Of a stretch of 23,456 bases of DNA, positions 9,501-18,845 are shown in pieces; position 1 is the first letter of the stretch; each line of letters begins with the position of its first letter. Both the position numbers and the translations under genes were made by a program. The notes beneath the pieces were generated by a model, which was not told the DNA's origin, ran no database searches, and worked only from the letters and a program-made list of their open reading frames with translations. Origin of the DNA: Hypsibius dujardini (taxonomy: Eukaryota > Tardigrada > Eutardigrada > Parachela > Hypsibiidae). The DNA lies in contig LRSR01013619.1 in the NCBI GenBank assembly GCA_001579985.1, forward strand, positions 1 through 23,456. The letters run 5' to 3'.

Positions 9501-12500
9501 TTGTGGGTTGATCGCTATCGTTCATGTCAGACGGTTCAGTCGTGGTGAGGTGGATCTTTTTCCGGAAAGTCCAAGGTCGAGAATGACTCACTTTTCGTCG
9601 CTTCGTGACCAGCACTGGGAATGTTAAGAATGAAGAAAACTTCCGTTCAATTTTTGAGGGGCAGTGTGATTGTTTGTCCCGGTCTCTCTGTTTGTCTGTT
9701 TACTTCTCTATCTGTCTGTGTGTGTGTCTGCTCGTCTATTTGTCTGTCTGTCTGTCTGTCTGTCTCTCTGTCTCTCTGTTTGTCTGTCTTTCTGTCTGTC
9801 TTTCTGTCTGTCTTTCTGTCTGTCTATTTGTCTATCTGTCTGTCTGTCTGTCTGTCTTATGCGAAACTCACCAAAGTCGGACGGTTGAACACTTTCGACC
9901 GTTTCAAAGTCACGGTCGCCGAACACTTCATCCGATTCCCGATCAGTATCCGCATCCGGCTGCGACGCCATGGAAAAGAACCCACCGCCCTCACTCTCCA
10001 GCTTCACTGATGTGTTCACGGTCAACGAGGCCGGTCTTCTCCTCTGTTGTTGTCTGAAACGCTTCCGCTTGTTACTATGCTTTCTCCGCCGCCGCCTTAT
10101 TGTCGTGGTGGTCGTCGGTTCTTCCTCCTGTTGATCCACCTCCTCGTCTGTCGCCGTATCGCCGTCTTCAATCTCCTCCCCCGTCTCCGGTTGAACGGTC
10201 GTCGTCGTAGTCTTTCTCACACTCCGTTTGGCTTGTTTCTTCGCCGCCGTCGAACCGGCAGTAGTAGTACTGGTACTAGTGTCCGCCTCCGTCACCGTGG
10301 TCGTCGCGGCTTCAGTGGTGGTTACAGTAGTCGCACTTGTAGTTACGGTAGTCGCAGTTGTAGTTGCGTTCGTACTGATCGTCGTCATCGTTGTTTTTGT
10401 TTCATTCGCTGAAATACCTGTCGAACCATCTGTCTCATTACTACCGGTAAGACTAACAGAATCAGCGGTTACGGTTGTTGTTGCTGTTGCATTGTCACTG
10501 TCGGTGGCATTACTACCACCCATTACAATATCACCTTCCTTTGCTTGAATCGCCGTCGTGGTCGTTGCAGCGATCGACGCAGTGGTGTTGCCTCCACTGA
10601 ATAACGTTGTTGCATTGCCGTCCGTCTTCAGTTTCGGCACCACTGTGCTGGCAGCGGTTGTCGTGTTCATCGTTTGGTTGTTGGCCGTATACTGTGGATA
10701 CCTCATTGGGCTGCCGTAAGTACCGTACGGTTGATAACCGCCATACGACCCGGGCGGTGGTTGGAGGTACTGCGCCGGTCCGATGACATACGGAATCTGC
10801 GGTCCCGGCCCCTTGGGGTAGTAGGCGGGATTGCTGTAGACGGGGTAGGCCAATCCCGTCGGAGCTGGGTAGGCCAATCCTGTGGGAGCTGGGTAGGCCA
10901 ATCCTGTGGGAGCTGGGTAGGCCAATCCCGTTGGAGCTGGGTAGGCCAATCCCGTTGGAGCTGGGTTGTAGGGTGGGAATCCGTAAGCCGGGAGGTTGGT
11001 GTAGTTGCCGAGGGTCTGCGCCGGCAGTGGGAAGGTGATGGACACTCCGCCGGTTGAGGTGTTGGTGATGGTGATTTGGCCGGGATTCTGGCTGGGACTG
11101 GCGTAGCCGAGGGACACGCCGACGCTGCTGACCGGGCCGCCGGAGAAGATGTTGGGGAGGTTGCTGCTGGGGAAGCCGCTGGACGCGGGGAAGAGGAGGG
11201 TATTGGCGAGGACGAATTCCGACACGGCGTCGATGATGGGTAGATTGGATTGGAGTAGGCAGATGAGGGTCAGGATGTAGGTTCGGTGGGAATTCATAGT
11301 GGTTGAATGGGAATGGACGGGAGTGAAGTTGAGAGAAACGTCCTCTTTAGCATGATATTCTTAGATGTGATGGGAGAAAAGAGAAAACGCGATGTTTTTT
11401 TGTGTGAGAATGTTGGTATTTTCTTCTTCGTTCTTCGGCAGTACGTGAATAATTTTTTGAATTGTTGTAAGTTGTCTTAGTAGCCTCGCCTGACTGACCC
11501 GATTGCAGTAATTGAAGAAATGTGTGCGTGTCTTGTGTGGAAAAGATTTCTTCTGCTTCCGTTGACCTAATTTGTGTACGCGTTGATGCTGTGGCATTGA
11601 TGTGCGCGCTTTTGTTTTCACGGCTAATTGTAAAGAGAGCGAAAGTGAAGACGTGCGCTATAGTTCAACGTGAAGTTGTGACGACAGTTAGGATCACGGT
11701 GATTTATGATTTATGGCACGGTTTCATATGTACTGTGTTTTTCACCGGCGAGCCTAGACGGTGAATTTCAAGTTTGACCATTAAGCCCAGCCGCCTTTCT
11801 GTCGTGGAATGCGCCGTCCATCGGTCAGCCAGACCGTTTTCTTCCCACCTGTCTGTAGGAGCATGGCACGCCGTTTCATCTGTCTTGTGATCTTGAAACG
11901 GGACATGCGTTTATTTTCTCATCGTCCGCGCGCATCCTTGTTTGTGTAACTAATTGCCACCGGATGTTGGGTCATGTTTCTTGTTGCCCACTCCTCTCAC
12001 TAACCAGCCTGTGCACGCCTACGCACACCACACAAACTACGACCCGTCATCAGGTCGTCGACGACGGTCGAGTGGAGGGGGATCCCCCTCCCCATGTCTG
12101 GTGGTTTGACATGCTCGCTCAGTTGCTCCCGCGTTTTTGAGCTCTTGTTTATTGCTGTTATCCATTATCGATTCGCATTTCCCATCCACTCCTCCCTCTC
12201 TCTCTCTCTCTCTCGTAACCTCATCTCTCTTTCTCTTTTGACAGGGATGCTGACGAGGCGCTGGCCTGGATCGGCGAGAAGGAGCTCCCGGTGCAGTCGG
12301 AGGACTTTGGCAAGGATCTCCCCAGCGTTCAAGGCCTCCAGCGGAAGCACGACGCCATCGAGCGCGACCTGATTGCGCTGCAGGAGAAGGTGGCCAGTCT
12401 GTCGAATGAGGCGCAGCGGATGCGCAGCCTCCACCCACACCATGCTAGCCAGATCGATGAGAAGCTGGAGGAGCTGGCGCGCCGCTGGGAGGCGCTGCGC

Positions 12501-13672
12501 AGCAAGGCCACCTACCGGAAGCAGCGGCTGGACGACTCGTACAACGTCCATCGCTTCCTCTCCGACTACCGCGACTTGATCTCCTGGATCACCGACATTA
12601 AGAGCGTCATCAAGGCGGATGAGTTGGCCAAGGATGTGCCCGGTGCGGAGGCGCTGCTGGAACGACACAATGAGCATAAGACGGAGATTGACGCCCATGA
12701 GGATTCCTACCATGGGGCTGTGGATTCGGGGGAGAATTTGATCAAGTCGGGTCATTATGCGCACGCGGATATTGACGATAAGGTATTTTGTCGATATTGA
12801 CGATAAGGTATTTTGTCGATATTGACGATAAGGTATTTTGTCGTTGGAAGTTGGTTCTGATGAGGTTGATGAGGTGTCAGTGACAGCTGTTGATACTCTG
12901 GTCCTGCTATTTGCATGGGCGAAATTATACGCTGGATTGATTGATTTATCCCATTGGCATGCATATCCCTTACTTCTTCGAGATATTGAAAGTTCTTAAT
13001 GGAAGTTCTTTTGATGAGTCCTAATTGCAAGCTCTAGTTTCGAAAGATTGTGTCTTAACGAGTTTTACATGGTTTGTTGGGAACTGTGGTACTTTTGGAA
13101 GTTATTTGGCTTGATCGGGTGTCTGGCTAACTAGTTGGCTTTTGTGTTCCACAGTTGAAGAATCTGCGTCAAGAATGGGACACACTCCAAATCCTCTGGC
13201 AAGAGCGCCGGATCGCCTTCGAGCAATGCATGGATCTGCAGCTGTTCTACCGCGACACCGAGCAGGCGGAGACGTGGTTGGCCAAGCAGGAGGCCTTCCT
13301 GTCCAACACTGATATCGGGGACTCGTTGGACGGCGTGGAGTCGCTGCTGAAGAAGCACGAGGACTTTGAGAAGTCTCTCGAAGCGCAGGAGGCCAAAGTG
13401 CAGGCGTTGGATGACTTTGCCGGAAAGCTGATTGAGAATCAGCACTATGCGGCTGATGAAATTGCCGCTCGTCGTACCGCGCTGTTGGAGCGTCGGGAGG
13501 CGCTGTTAGAACGTGCGTCGAAACGCCGTCAGATTCTGGAGGAGGGAGCTCGGGTTCAGCATTTCCTGCGCGACTCCGATGAGGCTCGCGCATGGATCAA
13601 TGAAAAGCGCAAGATTGCCTCTGACGAGAGCTATTTGGGTAAGATCAGACAGACAGAGGGACCACCAGGGAA

Positions 13673-13713
<41 letters not shown>

Positions 13714-15177
13714 GGCAGGCAGACAGGCAGACAATCAGTTGATCAGATGCGTTGACGGGTAACATGTTGATTGTGCGATGGATTATAATCTCTTATGTAT
13801 TTAGATCCCACCAATCTGGCCGGAAAGCTCCAGAAGCACGCCACCTTGGAAGGGGAAGTCCGAGCCACCAAAGCTCGCATCGACGAAATCAACCATCACG
13901 GCCAGGAGTTGATCCGTAGCGGTCATTACGCCTCCGATCAAGTCCAGAAGAATCTGGACGACTTGAATGCCAATTGGGAAGCCTTGAACGCGGCGGTGAA
14001 AAACAAGGGCGATCGACTGAAGGAGTCCAACGAAGGCCAGTCTTTCCATCGTGATGTGGATGACGTCGAAATGTGGTTGGCTGAAGTGGAAGCCCAGCTG
14101 GCTTCGGACGACCACGGCAAGGACTCTGCTCAGGTGCAGAATTTGCAGAAGAAGCACGAATTGCTCGATCAGGATATCGTGGCTCACCAGGACCGCATCG
14201 ACCGTGTCACCCGAGAAGCGGACGCGCTCCTGGCGGCCAAGCATTTTGACTCGTCAAACATTGCCACCAAACGGGATCACATGTTGGCTCGTTTTGCCAA
14301 ACTGCAGGTTGGTTGAACTGTCAATTGGCCCCGCTTTATTTGCCAAGCTGCATGATTGTTTAAGTGATCGAAAATTTGTCTTGATTTCATAATTCAGTTT
14401 TTACTTTGCATTAAAATCAGTTTTTGTTTTAAATACATTTTAAAATTCGGTTTATGCGCTTGCCCAGGTTATATTTGTGTTAGTTCTAGTTGATTTTGTC
14501 TACTTGTTTGTTCTTTCGGACTGACTGGTTCTATTCACAGGAACCGATGCGCCGTCGACGCGCCCGATTGGAGGATTCCATGCGTCTCCATCGCCTCTAC
14601 CGCGATTTGGACGATGAGGAAGTGTGGATCCGCGACAAGGAGCCCGTCGTGTCCTCCCAGAACCGCGGACGTGACTTGATGGGCGTGCAGAATCTCATCA
14701 AGAAGCACCAGGGTGTCATGAGCGAGGTGCAGGCGCATGAGCCGCACGTCGAGGCGGTCGCCCGGGCCGCTGATGACCTGGTGGAGCAGGGCCATTTCGC
14801 GGCGGCGGAAATTCGCGATCGCCGTAATGCCCTTGTGGAGCATTGGAACTACCTGAAGAATAAGTCGGTGCAGCGAAAGCAGGACTTGGAGGACTCTCTC
14901 CAGGCGCATCAGTACTTTGCTGACGCCAACGAGGCGGAGGCGTGGATGCGCGAGAAGGAACCGCTGGTGCACGGCAGAGATATCGGTCGGGATGAGGATT
15001 CCGCGGAGGCGGCGCTGAAGAAACACGAAGCGGTCATGGCCGATTTGGCGGCGTTTGGGCAAACAATTCAAGTGCTGCATGATCAAGCCGAGGCTTGCAA
15101 GGTAAGAGAGAACAAAACGCCCCTTGCAGACATACATACTTGCGTGCAAGTAGGTAGACGGACAAACAGTCAGACAG

Positions 15178-15225
<48 letters not shown>

Positions 15226-18200
15226 GGCAGGCAGGCAGACAGACAGGCAGACAGACAGGCAGACAGAAAGACAGAAAGACAAACAGACAGACAGACAGAC
15301 TGACGCTTAGAAAGACAGTGATACTGATAGTGAGAGGAACAGCCAGACGCACCAGTAGACTGGCTTACAGACCAAGTCAGTCGTTAATCTTTCCCTGCCT
15401 AATTGCAGCAACGCGACATCCCGGTGACTCTCCCATACGGCAAGGAAGTGGCCGTGGCCTCCTACGAATACCAAGAGAAGAGCCCCCGCGAGGTCTCCAT
15501 CAAGAAGGGTGACATTGTTACCGTCCTTAACAGCAACCACAAGGACTGGTGGAAGATTGAAATCAACGACCGTCAAGGTTTCGTGCCGGCCGCTTACCTG
15601 AAAAAGACCGACTCGAAGCTGTCGGCCAGCGAGCAGAGCCTCATGGACCAAAACACCATCAACGCTAAGCAGCGTCACATCGAGAATCTGTACAACTCGC
15701 TGATGAACTCCAGCAAGACTCGCAGCGAGAAGCTGCGTGAGTCCTTGAATGCATTTGTTCTGGCTCGGGAAGCGCAAGAGTTAGCTCAATGGATCCGGGA
15801 GAAGCAGCACTTTGCGGCACATCAAGAAATTGGGGAGGACTTGGAACAGGTCGAAGTCATGCAGAAGAAATTCGATGATTTCCAGGTGAGATGACTCAAC
15901 AGTGCCCATATTGTTGTCTGCCTATCTTGTTACTGATAGGGATGGCACAGCAGCGTAAACTAAAATTTAGTAAATTATTTTTATTTTTTATTTTGTGAAA
16001 AATTGAAGTTGAAAGGCTAGTAATTTAGTTGGTAAGATTGTTTCGACTAAAGCAAACTAAAATTAGTTGACTGATTTTAGTTTTATCAGTAGTTTTTAAT
16101 CTACGGGTCTGTCTGTTGATGATCATTCCTCTGACTGCTTCGCTCTCATATCCAATGGACTCCCCTAACCGGACAATGTTGTTTGACTCAGGCCGACATG
16201 CGAACCCATGAGGAGCGTCTGAAGGAGATGAACCAAGCCGCGCAGCGTCTGCGCGACCTCGGTCACACCGAAGCGGCCCTCCGTATCCAGACGCAGATTG
16301 AGGAGCTGAACCAGCAATGGACCACCCTGCAGACTATCACCAAGCAGCGTGCTCTCCAGCTCGGCAGCGCCCACGAAGTGCAGCGCTTCCACCGCGACGC
16401 TGACGACACGAAAGACTGGATCCACGAGAAGCAGGAGGCGCTCGACAGCACCGACCTCGGCCATGACCTGCGCTCCGTGCAGACGCTGCAGCGCAAGCAC
16501 GAGGGCCTGGAGCGCGACCTCTTTGCCCTGGGCGAGAAGGTGCGACAGCTGGATGAGCTGGCGAATAAGCTCTTGAACACGCATCCGGAGCAGGCGGAGA
16601 ACATTTACACCAAGCAGAAGGAGCTGAATGAGGAGTGGTCGCATTTGACGCGGAAGGCTGATGCACGCAAGGAGAAGCTGCTAGAGTCGTATGACCTCCA
16701 ACGCTTCTTGGCTGATTATCGGTAAATGGACCGAGCTATGAATTATGGCCTGTTTTTTAATTAACTTAACTAACAAATTAGACTAATGTGTGATTTAGTT
16801 GATTGATTTTATTTTGGCCGCCGGTTTTGATTTTCGGACTTGGCCATTTGGTCGGCATGTGTCCTCATTTGGTCGGCATGTGTCCTTCTTAGCTTCCTGC
16901 AATATTGTCGTTCATTTGTCGAATTGTCTCTTCAGGGATTTGGCTTCGTGGATCAACAGCCAGCTGGTGCAGGTGTCGTCGGAGGACCTCGCCAACGATG
17001 TCACCGGTGCTGAGGCGCTGCTGGAGCGTCACCAGGAGCTGCGCAATGAAATCGACGCCCGGAGCCCGGCCTTCCAGCAGTTTGAGCTGTTTGGCCGCCA
17101 GCTGATCCAGAAGAAGCACTTTGCCTCACCGGAAATTCACGATGCGCTGGAGAAGACCAAGGAAGCGCGCGATGAGCTGAACAAGGAGTGGGCCAACCGA
17201 CAGAAGCGCCTGGACGATTGCCTGGAGCTGCAACTGTTCAACCGCGACTGCGAGCAGTTGGACACCTGGATGAAGAACCGCGAGGAGTTTGTCCGCAGCG
17301 AGGAGGAAGGCGATGAGAAGCAGAACGTCGAGGTGCGTCATTTTTTCCTCGTATTCGGACGACTATTTTTTCAAGTTTATTTTAACTATGTCGTTATTCA
17401 TTTCCATGAAAAAGTAAAAGTTGTTTTAAATCTAAATTGCACCACTGATGTGAACGGTTGTTGTTCTCTTGTAGGCTCTGATCAAGAAGTACGAAGACTT
17501 CGACAAGACAATCAAATCGCAGGAACAGAAAATCGGTCAGATGAATCAGTTCGCCGACCAGCTGATCAACGCCGGTCACTACGCGTCCCCCGAAGTGGAC
17601 CGTAAGCGTCTGGACGTGTTGGACCGCTGGAAGCGTCTGAAGGAAGCCATGATTGAGAAGCGCAACCGCCTGGGAGAGAGTCAGACGCTCCAGCAGTTCT
17701 CGCGCGACGCCGATGAGGTGGAGAACTGGATCGCCGAGAAGCTGCAGACTGCCGCCGAACAGACCTACAAGGATCCGGCCAACATCCAAAGCAAGCACCA
17801 GAAGCACCAGGCCTTTGAGGCGGAACTCGCCGCTCATGCCGATCGCATCCAAGGCGTGTTGAACACTGGAAAAAGTAAGGATCTCACTTGACCTGTCTGT
17901 CTGTGGTCTGTCTGTCTGTGGTCTGTCTGTCTGTGGTCTGTCTGTGGTCTGACTGGTCTGTCTGTGGTCTGTCTGGTCTGACTGTGGTCTGTCTGTGGTC
18001 TGTCTGTGGTCTGTCTGTGGTCTGACTGGTCTGTTTGTGGTCTGTCTGTGGTCTGTCTGTCTGTGGTCTGTCTGTCTGTGGTCTGTCTGTGGTCTGACTC
18101 TGGTCTGACTCTGGTCTGTCTGGGACGGGCAAGACTGAACTGTGCATTGAAAAACTTGTAGATTTGCTCGACAAGGGACGTGCGACCGGCAGTGAGACCG

Positions 18201-18814
18201 CTGTTGAGCAGCGTTTGAAGGCGGTGGCCGAACAATGGGAGCTTCTCACGCAGAAGACGTCGGAGAAGACGTTCAAGTTGAAGGAGGCTAACAAGCAACG
18301 CAGCTTCAATGCCGCTGTCAAGGATTTGGACTTCTGGCTGGGCGAGGTAAGAACGAGATTGAGCATTTGCTGCATGGATCGGAAAGATTTCTGATTTGAT
18401 AATTGAATCTACATTTCTTGCGGTTACTTGAACGATTGTGATTTTTATTTGCGCAGATGGAATCTCTCCTCAGCTCAGACGAATACGGCAAGGACCTGTC
18501 CTCGGTGCAGAATCTGCTGAAGAAGCACAACTTGATTGAGGCCGACATCTTGGCGCACGAAGACCGCGTCACCGACATGAACGCCCAAGCCGACGATTTG
18601 GTCAGCAGCGGACAATTCGACACGCCCAGCATCCAAGACCGTCGCAAATCGGTGAATCAACGCTTTGAACGCATCAAGAACTTGGCTGAGCATCGCCGTC
18701 AGCGTTTGAGTGAGGCCAATACGCTGCACCAGTTCTTCCGCGACATTGCCGACGAGGAGTCGTGGATTAAGGAGAAGAAGCTGCTGGTGGCGTCCGACGA
18801 CTACGGTCGTGACT

Positions 18815-18845
<31 letters not shown>

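Noticed and set aside
9605-10057. Cys/Leu/Ser/Val-rich plus-strand frames across 9605-10057
   Set aside because: Produced by the (CTGT)n array in three frames; the opposite strand holds the coherent signal-peptide protein.
15102-15408. Extension of alpha-spectrin exon 8 through the GACA array (frame open to 15512)
   Set aside because: A strong donor at 15102 and acceptor at 15408 restore the conserved spectrin/SH3 sequence; the open frame is due to a stop-free repeat.
17884-18298. Gln/Thr/Asp/Arg-rich minus-strand proteins over intron 12
   Set aside because: Artefact of the CTGT/GGT repeat and of the antisense of exon 13.
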